The position numbers and the translations under genes are program-made. This document shows, one piece after another, positions 23,169-34,442 of a stretch of DNA of 60,810 nucleotides (the first letter of the stretch is position 1; each line of letters starts with the position of its first letter). This stretch comes from Boletus sp. NGJ (lineage: Eukaryota > Basidiomycota > Agaricomycetes > Boletales > Boletaceae). The notes under the pieces were generated by a model, which saw only the letters and a program-made list of their open reading frames with translations, was not told the DNA's origin and did not search any database. The DNA lies in the NCBI GenBank assembly GCA_019096195.1, contig JAGTXK010000194.1:1-60810 (forward strand), read 5' to 3'.

Positions 23169-25362
23169 CTGGCCTAGGCCTGGTTCTATTTAAGGGCCTG
23201 GGTCTGGTCAGGCCCAGGCCCAGTCAGGCCAGGGCTTTCAGGCCAAGCCAGGCCCTTAACATCACTACTCAGATCTTACATTTCTGAGATGTTCTATACT
23301 GTAACATGTGTGATGTGATGTAGTGTAGTGTATCAACATTGACTTTGCAGAAATTCTTGCAATATGCATGGTGGAAGCCTTTCATTACTTCTACATGGTG
23401 ACTGGAATGAATGCCACCCCCATCCAATAAGTGCAATTGTGTTTGCCTTGGTCAACCTCTAGCATGGATCTAGAAGCATCTACTTCAACAGAAATACAGA
23501 AACAATTCCTCTGTCTATGTCAAAAGCATTGTAATGGACAATCTCATACTGTTTCTGAGGCTACTTTCTACCATTACCTAAGCGAGGTCAACAAGAATTC
23601 AGACAAGTATCGCAAGATTATGATTTTCAAGGTGCTATTAGTCAATGCTGCTAATGAATTGTTGGTGAGAAATATTGTGCTGGAAGCAGTTGAAAATCAA
23701 CCTGATCAAGCTGGTCCGAGTAGCACAGGCCTGGGAGTACCTCAATATGTCCATCACTTGGAAATGCAATGAGCAATGGCTAAAAGAGCTCAAGAAGCAC
23801 CCAACCCTCATGCTGGGAAGAGAAATGTGCCTGAAAAAAGGAGAATGACACCATGCCTGTAAGTAGTATCTCTATTTATATGACCTACTAATTGATGGAG
23901 CTTCCACTCTGATTACAGGTTGAATATCTACCTGATCCAATTCAGAGGTCACCATATCCATGATTCTCACCTGATCTATTTCAGATTGCTCCCCTGTGCC
24001 CCCCTTCATCACCACCTAATTAGGATCCACCATCCCCTGAGCGGTTTCCAATCCCTGGACAAGCACAACCACCTGTTGATAAGCCGATGGCAGAAACCCA
24101 GGACCTGCCTAACCAGGATGTTCCCTTCAACCAGGATGTTGCCCTTGAGCAGCCTGATGTTGTGCTCCCTGAATAGGATCCCCCTTCTCCTGAGCAACCA
24201 GAGTGCCCACCAAGTCTCCAACATCCATAAGGAGGATGAAACCATGGCCGAAATATTGCATACAACAGACAATGGCCCCCACATATCAATCTTTATGAGC
24301 TCTTGTGTGCAGCTGTCTTGCCAAAACTCATACAAAATATGTAATTCATTATGCTCCTCAAGAATACTGCCTTTGGAGACTTGATTGCCCAAATGTCAAG
24401 TGTGATGCTTGAACAAATGCACAACCTGCCTGAAGAACCAATTGAGCTCAATAACCCTGGAATTTGTTATAGCATTGAAGCCTACCTCACCCTGGAGCAT
24501 GCCTCACAAAAGGCTTATGAGCGCATCATCAAATCAATGAGGTCAAATTTTGCTGGTGCTCCTGGAGTTGCAAGTTGTCTTACTTTCAATGCAGTTGAGA
24601 ATCTCATCGCAGCATATACTGGAGTCAAGCCCCTTGAACACAATATGTGCATCAATTCATGTGCTGCATTCACCGGACTGTTTGCTGATCTCAAAAGGTG
24701 TCCAACTTGTGATAAAAGTTGATGGAATGAAGCTAAACTACATGTAACAAATGGACAAGTCAAGACTCTAGCAAAGAAGTTCATTACTCTCCCTCTTGGT
24801 CCCCAGCTTCAGGCACTACAGTATATTGAGATCCTGATTGTGTGCATAAAATGTGATATTTCTATGAATGAACTCAACAAATCTTGAATGAGTATAGAAG
24901 ATATCTATCATTGATGACATTGCAGTGGAATGGGATTACCTGGGGGCCTCGCTCATTGATGACATCAAGGAGAATGATATTGTTGTCATGACTTCCCTTG
25001 ACAGTGCTCAGTTGTTTGAGGACAAGGATTTCAATTGCTGGATCTATATCTGGGTTATTCTTAACCTCGCTTCAGACAAATGCTACTGCAAGTCTTGTGT
25101 TCTTCCTGGTGGGTTCATTCTGGGTCCCAATAAACCAAAGAATCTTGACTTGTTCCTGGTTGTCGAGATCCACCATCTCGCAGTGTTGCAAAATGAAGGC
25201 CTCAAGGTCCGGGACTCAGCTTAAAACACAGTGTTTCAATCAGATGTTTACTTTCTTTTCATGACCGCTGATGGACCTGGGCTTGTTTATTGGAATGGAC
25301 TTGTTAGGCATTGTGGCAAGAATGGATGTTGATTGTATTGTGGCATCAAGGGACAACACCAT

Positions 25363-26462
25363 CAGTAAATACAGGATTTCATCATAGTGCTCATAGTGCC
25401 ATAGTAGTTTCATAGATAACTCATAGTATTCATAGTATCATAGTATTGAAAGTGTATTCATAGTATCCATAGTATATTCATAGTGTGCATAGTATCATAG
25501 TATCATAGTACCATAGCATTTCATAGTATTCATAGTGTTCATAGTATCATAGTGTCATAATACCATAGCATTTCATAGCATTCATAGTACATCCATAGTA
25601 GTCATAGTCATAGTAGTAATTTCAAGCTAATTCTAAACCTAAACCTAAATCAAAAGTATACAAAAAGTGTAGTCAAAGGTGTAGTCAAATGTTGTACAAA
25701 AAGTGTAGCAAAAAGTGTAATACAGTGTAGCAAAAATGCGCATCAAATGTAGCAAAAGTGGAGCAAACAAAGTGTAGTAAAAAAAAGCAAACAAAAGTGT
25801 AGCAGAGTGTAGCACAGTGTAGCAAACAAAGTGTACCAAAAGTGCACACCAAAGTGTAGTAAAGTGTAGTCACAAAGTGTACCAAAAGTGTAGACCTACA
25901 TTCAAGTCCATTTTCCCACACTCAGTGTTAAAAAAGCGGACATTGTTTGTACCACCATTCTTATATAAACAAGCCAGACTTCAAAAACTTTCCCACACTC
26001 TCTTGTTTCTTAATTTTATCCTTCTCTACTCATTACATGAAGTCAACACTTTACTTTGTAAATCATTAGGATTGGGATTAGGATTGGGATTAGAATTAGA
26101 ATTAGAATTAGAATTAGTAGAATTAATATTTGATTGAATTTGAAATTAGAATTGGCTTGAAATTGGATTAGAATTAGAATGAGAATTAGAATTGCTAAGC
26201 CACTATGGAAGCACTATGTATACTATGACATTACTATGACCACACTATGAGACACTATGAGAATACTATGGGAATACTATGACCACTATGAAAGTACTAT
26301 GAGAATACTATGAGACACTGAGAATACTATGACAGACTATGACCACACTATGAACAGACTATGAGATACTGTCATAGTACTATCAAGCCACTATCCAGTT
26401 GGACCCTCACTATGAGCACTATGTTACTGTCCAGCACTAAACAGTTAGTCCTGTTTTTACTG
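25363..26462. mobile_element. Non-autonomous TIR insert (1,100 bp) with long subterminal repeat arrays
   Basis: Ends are inverted: left cagtaaatacagga, right (reverse complement) cagtaaaaacagga. Flanked by a 2-bp AT on both sides (25361-25362, 26463-26464). The left third is an array of catagtat/catagtg units (25385-25620), the right third an inverted array of actatga/cactatg units (26200-26420). The middle holds agtgtagcaaa-type repeats (25660-25890) and a ggatta/gaatta microsatellite (26066-26150). No coding capacity. Removing it with one AT joins KGQHH to DKDSRSHYYPALL in frame within the Tnp2 gene. Superfamily not assigned. Confidence 0.75.
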
Positions 26463-27507
26463 ATGATAAAGACTCTCGTTCCCACTATTATCCAGCCCTA
26501 CTACTATATGTCCGATCAATGTGTATCAAGATAGTAACCAAGCTGACATCTCCTCATTCACAATTCCTATGGCTGGAAGTCAAGAATATATGGCTAACCT
26601 TATCCATTTAATGTCATCACCCAACCAACATCAGTTCAAGCTTCATCGAACTGAGACTGGGATCACCAAAGCTCTACTCATTCTTGGTTTGAATCCCACA
26701 TGCTCCCTCAGTGTCCCTCTTTGTATGACCATAGATATCATGCATCTTGCAGAAAACCTAAGCAGCCTATTAATACAGTATCTCTTTGGCATGGCACAAT
26801 AATATGCATGAATACTACTGATAACATCACCACATGGGATTGGGCCATCTTTCATGATGAAGCAGTCTGGCAAGCCTACGGTTGTGCAGTTGAAGTGGCT
26901 GGTCGTTATCTACCTGGATCATTTGACACAAAGCCATGAAATATTGCAGAAAAAATCAATACCAGCTACTCAACATTGGAACATCTTCTCCACACTTTCT
27001 TCCTTGCCCCTGGTCTTCTCCATGGTGTTCTGCCTGAATGCTACTGGGCTAACTTTTGCAAACTTGCACAGGGCTTCCAAATCATTTGTCAGCACTCACT
27101 TAAGCATGAGGAAGTTCTTGAGGCCTGTGCATTGCTTGCTTCCTGGGAGCATGAGTTTGAAGAGATTTATTACCAACAACAAAATGACCGCCTTCATTTC
27201 ATTCAACCATGCATTCATCAAGCCCTTCACCTCGCTCCTGAAACTTTCCAGAAAGGTCCAAGTATCTGTACTGCACATTAGACCATGGAATGCACCATCA
27301 GCAACCTTAAACAGAATATGAGGCAACCATCGAACTACTTGGTCAATTTTTCACAGGAGGATGTTTGACAAGCACACAACAATGTCCTCTTAGTGTCACT
27401 TTCTGACCTCGATGACTTGCAACCTAACCACCTTCCTACTGGTGCACTTGACCTTGGTGGTGGCTACATTTTTCTTTGCAAATGTGATAAGAAGCCTGTC
27501 TCACCAA

Positions 27508-28476
27508 TGTTATGGTTACTAAAGGGGGTACATCTTTTTCTCTTCCTTCTCCTCCTCCTGGACTATGGAACAACCTCTTTCTTGACTCTGACCAGGGATT
27601 CTCCTGAGATTCCCCCACAACACCAACACAGGCATCGCCTTATCCAGAACTTCCATTCTAGGCAACGCACTGCTATGGCTGTGACACAGCCTGTTCTATT
27701 TTACTTTACATGCATTTCACCTTTTGATCTAACCATAGACATTGCCTCCTTGGCTGTGTTCTCTCACACATAGCCCAGTATTCCATCTTCCTCATTTGAC
27801 TGATGACATGGTCTCTTATGGTAATATCCCAGTATTACCATATACAATACAAAGCCTGCCCTGAATAGAGAAGGCCTATTTATACGGGCATCTGCCCTTC
27901 ATGTAAATCCCAACCTAGATCTACACAACTTCCCATGTAATCTATCAGCTCTCCCAGCTCTTGGTTCCACTTCACCTCAGAAGCCTGCACCCACTTTAGA
28001 GGTGATCACCACAGTGCTTGTGATTGTCCTTCTCATCACTTCGCACTTGTGTGGCCTCGTTGCTGTCTGCCAGTGTCTCTAGCCATTGGCAACTCCAACA
28101 CCAACAGAGGTTGGCCCATGTAAGCCCAGGACTCCGCCACTGGCACCTGCCTAAGCCCAGAACTTTGTCACTGGCAGTATAGTAAATCCAGGACTCCGCC
28201 ACTGGTACCGTATTGGTCAGAACTCCACCACTGACCCCATATAGGATCGGTCTGCCCTTCCATCGGATCGCACCACCATCCTCAAAGTCTGAGACTCTGC
28301 CATCAGTTGTAGAGTAGGCTCCAACCTCAAGGGAGGCTCTATATGAAAGCTAGCTGTCAGTTCCCAGTCCGAGGAACATTGGGCCTCGAAAGGTATTTTC
28401 CCCTCAAGTCCAGCTAGTCCTGTAATTACACAGGGTTGATTATGCAGGAACATGTCACTTGTTACACAGCATAACA
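27508..28476. mobile_element. Solo LTR (969 bp) inside the Tnp2 gene
   Basis: Begins tgttatgg and ends ataaca. TSD accaa at 27503-27507 and 28477-28481. No internal coding region. Removing it with one TSD joins the Tnp2 frame (KKPVSPSHGTGGVI). A truncated relative begins at 39842 (tgttacgg) and shares about 310 bp. Confidence 0.82.
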
Positions 28477-29056
28477 ACCAAGCCATGGAACTGGTGGAGT
28501 GATATTAGAGTTTTTTGGTTGCAATATTGTTCCTGTTGGTATCTCTAAAATCAAACGCTGGGCAAGGCTATGCTTACCAAATGGACAAACCATGCACTGT
28601 GCATGGAGAGAGAAGCTGAAGGCTTCAGACAAGGTATGAGTTTTGAGAATGGTCAAGATATATAATCCACGTTATGTCTCTGCACTTAAAAACAGGCTCA
28701 CACATACTCAGTACAGACTTCTCGATCACATAATGATTGAAGAAGTCCAATACTTCACTCAGCTTGCTATTCAACAAGATGATCATCTTCAGTTTGCTGA
28801 TGTTGCCCTCATTTGTTCATTCTCACCTCCTGATCAAGCTGCCATGAGACGGTCTCACAAGACCTTCGTTACCTGTGAACTTATGGAAGCAATCTTGATA
28901 GTAAATGTTCATGACATCATCAGTGTTGTTGCTATGATCCCACACACTTATCAGATGCAGGAGCATTTTTTCACTATCAAGCAGCCTGAATTGACTCAGC
29001 TGGTTGGAGGAGAAATAGATGAGGATGAGGATGATGGAGGGGAGGATATTGAATAG

Positions 29057-30179
29057 TATCATTCTCAGTATTGTTACAGAATATGACAACAATAGTGATA
29101 GTAGCAAGCAAGGAGACAACAAAAGAGTATCATAGTACTCATATCCAGTGGTTCCTACCTGTGAGACTGAGACACAACTGGCTTCACATGCTTGTAAACA
29201 CTTTGTTCAGTCATATTATCCTGTAAAAAACATTGTACTGCATGTTGGCACACATATGAACTTAGCAATACTACTCGCTTGCCTTTGTTCGAATTCAAAG
29301 AAGCTACGTTTGAGCATCTGAATATTATAAATGAAAGTTCTTGGGAATGTTCAGACTCAGTGGGGCTATCATCAGGATTTTCTTCACCATAGTGGTCAGA
29401 AAATAGCATGAGGTATTGAGACCTACTTATCAATCAAACAGGTCCATTTTTTTACCTCTATTGATTGTAGCAAGGGTGAGTTCTTTCGAACTCTCTTCTT
29501 TCTTGCTGATGAGCAAAGTTGGAAGGCAAATTGGACTCTTGATTTTCAATGGAGTGGGAGTTTGAGAGGAGGTGATCTCATAAGAGGACAGGGTGGCAAG
29601 CACATGAGAAGAATGACTTTGATAGTCTATAGTGATAAAAATATAAGTAAGAGAGAGAAATGGTAAAAATAAGATCTACTAGTGGTCTAGGAAAGTCAGG
29701 ATTGAAGATAAATGAGTATGTATCTTCTGAATGCTTGAGTGGAACAGCAAGCCGGATAATATTTGTAGTGTTCATAAAATCTAATGGCATAAGAAGGTCA
29801 TGGTAAAAGTCCGAGTATATGCATTGTGATTAGATAAAATCTTGATTACATCATATCAGATATCTGAGATCTTCCCCAACCTGAATTTCCCTAACACCCC
29901 AAACCTACTCTTTTTCTAATACCAGCACCATGTGGCACCAAATTTTGTCACCCACACCTTCTCTAACAGACATGTCCCCACCACCTCCAGCTTAGGCTCG
30001 CACTTATGAACAAATGTTCCCACCAATGGCTGGACTGTCTTCATCAAATTTCCCACCCCCTGCCAACTTATCACCACCACTGATGGAACAATTTGGATTT
30101 GTGAGTAAATCTTTCTATGATTGGTTGTTTTACAGATCATATTTCAGGCAAGTAGCCAGTTGGATATAGCCAGCCCATT
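29057..30179. other. Low-complexity, gene-free DNA right of Tnp2
   Basis: Short frames occur on both strands (about 29155-29433 minus, 92 codons) without recognisable motifs. May include the 3' terminal region of the Tnp2 element: gtagtatcatagtactcatat-like strings at about 29126-29150 recall the subterminal motif seen in the 25-26 kb insert. Confidence 0.4.
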
Positions 30180-31816
30180 TTAACTGAGCTTCTTCATGCA
30201 CATGAACATATCAAGCAGCTTGAGCTTGAAAATGCTCAAATTGGCTCTGAGCATGATATGTTACAGTAACCATCCATTTCAAAATCTTCATATATTGATG
30301 TCCTTTCTAGGGCTGTACTCTACTGTAAAGGTGATCAGTTGATTGATTCTCTACTCCAAAGCGCTAGTGAGAACACTCAAAAGCCATCCAACAACCTGCA
30401 GCTCTATTCTAGCATCACAATCAGCCCACTGAGTCTCTTGAAGGTAGAAATGACTAAGCTCAAGAGCAACTTCTGTCCAATAAAGAATTCTTATCCCAAC
30501 ATCAAGTTCTGGAATGTCAAAGTGTATAACAAGTGGTTAGACTCTCCAGAAGCACAACAGATTCAACTCGAATGTGGCCAAATCAGTTATATCGAAGAAT
30601 TGAATGGTATCATTGCTCCGAGGGCCAGGGTTGAGAAGATACGTGGCTGTATGCGAAGTGTCTGGAAAGAACTTGCATTCAAGAAATGTGCTTTACAGAC
30701 CTATGGAGAATTGAACGTGAGTTCCTACAAGTATTTTCACCTATTTGTCGAATCAGCTTATCCACTCTTCAAGTGTGCAGAGGATGGATGGAAGTTGGAC
30801 TGGCTTGCATGTGCAACCTATCCATCATGGTGATCTAACTACTTGGATGCCAGCAGAAACTTGATCTCGAAGGATGAAAGAAAGCAGTGAAGGGATATGA
30901 AGCAAGGTAAGATAGAGGAGCTTCAAGACAGTGAAACTCTGAGTCTGAGTCTCTTGTCTTCCAAGAGATGGCAAGGTATATTTTATTGTTCAATCAATTA
31001 ATCTACTATATGGTTGATAATGTTTATAGTTGTTTCTCATGATGATGCCACTAGAATCTCAAATGGCGAAGAGTCATCTGCAATTAAATTAATCACATCA
31101 TACTCACCACCTTCTGGGTCAACATCCTCATTGACCAGTTCCCCATCCAAAGACCCTAATCTGGCACAAAATGAAACTCCTTCCACATCCAAGTCTGGTG
31201 TCAACACAGACAACACACTTGAATATGTTAATCCCCTGTATGTCAAGTTTTGCCATATTCTATGAGACTAGTGTATAATTAGAAACGATTTGGCACAGGT
31301 TACCTTCTTGCTTGATATCATTGTGCCTGATAACAGCATCACCAAATCCATTCCACATGATGATGATGTGCCCAACTCTGAGTGCCTTGTTTCTAACAAG
31401 CCAGATTCCAACTTGCAATCAAACATTGATTTAGCAGTTATCCCTTAAAATGCTGGCACTTCTGCCATCCATACTTCTCCAGACCTAGTGAATGAGAAGG
31501 AGAAGAAGCACTCAGAATCCAGTCAAGCCAAAGCAACAACTTCATCTGACAGCGGGAAAAAGAAGCCACAGAAAATGCATGTTGGGAAAGGGAAGAACAG
31601 ATGGTAGGAGTCTGGTACACTCCAGGAGAATCCAACTCACTAGCAATTTATGTGCACATCAATGGCTCAAAGCTTTCAAGGACACAACCTGGGGAACCTT
31701 GACTGAGTTCAATGAATATTATGGGAATTTAAGCAATGAACAGCAGAAGGTACTAGCAAATAACCATATTATTGCCAACGATGTACAGTTAATGACTATC
31801 TCTGTAGATGTATGAC
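30180..31816 (+). pseudogene. Decayed gene of a multi-copy fungal family of unknown function
   Basis: Three blocks in order. A short coiled-coil-like segment ELLHAHEHIKQLELENAQ (about 30186). A longer block (30339-30833) with NIKFWNVKVYNKWLDSPEA, VEKIRGCMRSVWKELAF, a probable basic/aromatic fold, and WKLDWLACATYPSW. A Ser/Thr/Pro-rich linker (31014-31590). A C-terminal block LCAHQWLKAFKDTTWGTL plus FNEYYGNLSNEQQKVL (about 31650-31760). The arrangement (coiled coil, FW...RSVW...YPSW core, low-complexity linker, LCA-W...EF..YY..L..EQ end) resembles a repetitive hypothetical protein family I remember from agaricomycete genomes. Possibly transposon-borne. Function not known. Stops in the linker and between blocks indicate decay. 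Confidence 0.45.
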
Positions 31817-32774
31817 AAAGAAGTCAAAGAGTTGGTGAGTTGAAGGTACTAAAATTTCTGCTGGCTAACCATCTAGCCTTGTATTAGGTCACACGGGACG
31901 CTTGGACCAAAGAAGGATTCAATGGACCTATGCATTAGTCTCATCCACTTTCTGAGTCACACTCCAAGTCGTTTCATGCTCACTTTCATCTCGTCCACTC
32001 TGGTATTGCATCATTTCACGCTTGCTCTCGTCTGCCTGTTTCATGCTTGCTTTTGTACCATTTTGTGCTTGCTCTCACCCACTTGTTTCACACTCACTCT
32101 CATCTGCCCATTTCATACTTGCTCTTGCATCATTTCACCCTCACTTTTGCATCATTTCATCCTCACTCTTGCATTATTGTCATCCACTCTCCTGCCCAGC
32201 TACCATCTGCATTCTTTCTCTGTTGTTGTTTCCATGTTTTCCCACCTGCTCCCATTCAATCAGAATACCAGAATTGTTCATGTACCCCTACTAGGTATTT
32301 AGATATTGAAAAATTGTGCAGGATATCGCCTGGTATGAGCTATAATAGATATGTTAGATTTGATTAGATTTGGTCATACCTCACTCGGATGGACACATCT
32401 GATGAAATGTTGCCAGATATCAAGGTGTTGATGTCTGCTAATACTGCACACGGCCCCAACAGATAGGAATTATTATATAACTCTTATTTTATAGGGAAGA
32501 TCTTGTCTAATCTAAACTCCATACAATGATGTGATTTGCTCATATCAGGCAATACCTGACCCTACCAGTGAAGAACCAGTTCTCACAGGATCTGAGATCT
32601 GAGTCATGCCCAACAAGTTGATCATCAATATTGTCATTGCTGATGTCAAGGTTCTTGAGATTTTGAAGGTGACTAAATGATGTGATGCCTGTCAAGCTTC
32701 CACAGTGGGTTACTAACCCTTCTGATGCTCACCGCACAATTCAACAACACTTTGCATACTTCACCACTCTGAAG
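31817..32774. other. Pyrimidine-rich low-complexity DNA
   Basis: 31920-32240 is a diverged tandem-like stretch of ctcactcttgcatcatttca-type units that opens frames in all three forward phases, so none is credible. 32571-32593 is an exact 23-nt inverted match to 11460-11482. No gene seen. Confidence 0.5.
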
Positions 32775-33368
32775 TCAAATGTAACTGTACTGGCCATTCT
32801 CCTCATGGTGCATGACCTGTGCAAACATTTCCATAGGGCACACAAGGATGCCTTTGCCTAGCAGGTCAAGAGGGACCACATCATATGGTCCTGGCTTCAT
32901 CCACGAGAAATCTACAATCCAAATCTGCCTCTGGTGTCCCCCACCCCAAAACCACACCATGATCCACCCCATGGCATTCCATCCACCTTTTCTGTGCAGG
33001 GCAGTAGTGAGAACGTGGATGGGCTTGCCTTTGTAGAGGTGGGCATTGAGTGGGTGGCAGAGGTGACAGATGCCAGGGGTGATGGGTGTGTAGGTTTTGA
33101 ATTTGGTGATGACAGCATCATAGGATGCAATGGTCTCACAGGTGGTGCGAGCAGCATAGGTGCAGGAGGGGGTCCAGGTTGGTGCAAAGTCACAAAGAGC
33201 TGGCATCATGACCAGGCGGGTCATTGACTGGACTGAGGTTCCACAGAAGACTGGTGCCTGCACATATATAGACCAAACATTTTTTGAGTAGGCTTGCTGT
33301 AGCAACATGGATTTGAAATTTAAATTGAATATGTGGTCTGAAACAAACCTGAAACAGTGAAAACACAA
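32775..33368 (-). CDS. Unrecognised reading frame of 197 codons
   Basis: An uninterrupted minus-strand frame with a protein-like composition. It holds the stretches PGICHLCHPLNAHLYKGKP, TALHRKGGWNAMGWIMVWFW, a Gly-rich turn and SWMKPGPYDVVPLDLLGKG. Cys/His spacing C-x2-C-x5-H is present once. No family recognised. Neighbouring minus-strand frames up to 36353 may be parts of the same decayed gene, separated here by the plus-strand Rvb2 fragment. Could also be a chance survivor; the rather high Trp, His and Cys content speaks for real protein. Confidence 0.4.
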   Translation of the reverse strand: MCFHCFRFVSDHIFNLNFKSMLLQQAYSKNVWSIYVQAPVFCGTSVQSMTRLVMMPALCDFAPTWTPSCTYAARTTCETIASYDAVITKFKTYTPITPGICHLCHPLNAHLYKGKPIHVLTTALHRKGGWNAMGWIMVWFWGGGHQRQIWIVDFSWMKPGPYDVVPLDLLGKGILVCPMEMFAQVMHHEENGQYSYI

Positions 33369-33495
33369 GATGGAGGTGTTTTAGCCAAGCCAGTCAGGTT
33401 GTTTGTACCACACAAACAGACACTATGGTCATTTGCAAAAATCCAATGGTATGGTCACAAGGTCTTGTTCCATGTTGATGTGCTGATGGTTATGG

Positions 33496-33950
33496 TGGTG
33501 CACAGGTTACCCAAATCACAGCAGGGACATCCAAGTTGCAGGACATTACCAAGATGGAGTGGATAGGTCAGTCCCACACCATGTACTGCACACCAAGCTA
33601 CCAACTCACATATTCATAGTACCCGACTCTTTCAGATGTGCACTCACACATTTGTGGCCTCGATCTTGACGACCGACTCAAACCATGCAGGAACTCCCAA
33701 GGCATGGTTGGCCAAGGCAAAGCCTGCAAAGCAGTTGGTATGATTTTCAAGATGGTACAAGAAGAACGGATAGTGGGACATGCCATCTTGTTCACTGGTC
33801 CACTTTTGATGGGAAAGACAGCCATTGCACTTGGTGCATGTTAGTCAATGTTGTGAGTAGGATGCCTGACCCCCGCTCTAGGTATGGTGCAGATGCTCAG
33901 TGCAGACATCCCTTTTACGATGATCACTGGCAGTGAAGTCTTTTCACTCT
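33496..33950 (+). pseudogene. Captured 5' fragment of a RuvB-like 2 (reptin/Rvb2) AAA+ ATPase gene, introns retained
   Basis: Exon A (about 33505-33566) encodes TSKLQDITKMEWI. Intron 33567-33635 (GT-AG, 69 nt). Exon B (33636-33833) encodes [34 protein letters not shown] and a Walker A-like [13 protein letters not shown]. Intron 33834-33881 (GT-AG, 48 nt). Exon C (33882 to about 33945) encodes MVQMLSADIPFTMITGSEVF then SL, after which similarity to Rvb2 stops. Rvb2 proteins read [66 protein letters not shown], so order and phase agree. The functional protein works with Rvb1 in INO80, SWR1 and R2TP complexes. This copy ends before Walker B and has an altered P-loop, so it is not functional. Retained introns mean DNA-level capture or duplication, not retroposition. 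Confidence 0.8.
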
Positions 33951-34442
33951 TCAAAGCCACTCAGAATGTGATCATCTCCCTTCAACAATCTTGATGGACA
34001 TACATGTTAAAAGTGACAGAAAGTGTCTTCAATGATGTGGGGACACCACTCAACCATGACAGCTAGTTGCAGTTTCTGTCAATTTCACATCAGTTCAAGT
34101 TGCCTCCTTATTGCACACAACATGTATGTACCACACACAATGTCAGTGAGTTAAGCTTGGGCAAAAATTCCTTGAGTCTTGCAACACTATCCAGTCACAT
34201 TCCTTCAATCTTGTTCAGAAAAGTTGCTTCTCCTAGACATGGAGAAGATGCATCAGGGAGAGTCCATGACCATCACCTGGCTGCTTGGGTATCAATTATT
34301 GCCCACAAGTTGCAAATCCTTGACATTGTGGACTGGGGTCGATGATCTTGTCAGTGACTCCTCCATCTCAACTGATCATAGAACTCAGCACCATCCCATG
34401 TGAATGAACACAAAAACTTACTTGTATTTTCAAGATCTTACA
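33951..34442. other. Gene-free interval after the Rvb2 fragment
   Basis: No frame continues the Rvb2 homology past 33950. Short frames on the plus strand (34067-34403) show no motif. Nothing else recognised. Confidence 0.4.

Larger units (their letters stand above)
11541..23267 (+). mobile_element. hAT element hAT-1, interrupted by Gypsy-1
   Basis: Left end tagtgatgttgtgggctggg; the right end, read in reverse complement, begins tagtgatgttaagggcctgg. Target-site duplication ctgagatc (11533-11540) versus ctcagatc (23268-23275), 7 of 8 identical: the 8-bp TSD expected of hAT. Both subterminal regions are rich in ggcctgggcc-type palindromes (about 11550-11630 and 23170-23257). Without Gypsy-1 (16237-23168 plus one 5-bp TSD) the element is about 4.79 kb and carries one intron-rich transposase gene. 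Gypsy-1 sits in its right subterminal region, so hAT-1 inserted first. Confidence 0.85.
23431..29056 (+). pseudogene. Tnp2-type (CACTA/EnSpm superfamily) transposase, interrupted twice
   Basis: Segments in order: an N-terminal Cys/His motif CLCQKHCNGQSHTVS (about 23505); AYERIIKSMRSNF and KRCPTC (24510-24720); LPGGFILGPNKPKNLD (about 25110) with ADGPGLVYWNGLV and KGQHH (to 25362); an insert 25363-26462; HYYPALL (about 26490), SPNQHQFKLHRTETGI, MTIDIMHLAENL, TTWDWAIF, RYLPGSF, LLHGVLPECYWANFCKL (about 27020-27070), ASWEHEFEEIYYQQ, TGALDLGGGY, KKPVSP; a second insert 27508-28476; then GCNIVPV, IKRWARLCLPNGQ, EEVQYF, DVALICSFSPPD, a VVAMIP stretch and an acidic tail ending at 29056. This order matches basidiomycete Tnp2 transposases as I remember them. 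Damage: a frameshift near 26780, TAG in TAH-TMEC, TGA in EDV-QAH. Removing each insert plus one target duplication restores the frame. Confidence 0.85.

Noticed and set aside
25385-25620. Regular catagtat arrays resembling a CRISPR-like repeat series
   Set aside because: Units are 8-12 bp without unique spacers of constant length, in a eukaryotic transposon. They are subterminal repeats of a TIR element.
26066-26150. Telomere-like ggattg/ggatta repeats
   Set aside because: Not the TTAGGG unit of most fungi, short, and located inside the TIR insert, so a microsatellite.
24351-29056. KDZ (Kyakuja-Dileera-Zisupton) transposase
   Set aside because: The GGFILGPNKPKN, HYYPALL and WTMER-type order fits Tnp2/CACTA transposases; no KDZ signature seen.
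31922-32367. Overlapping frames in all three forward phases
   Set aside because: Produced by stop-poor pyrimidine-rich tandem sequence; no phase shows protein-like conservation.
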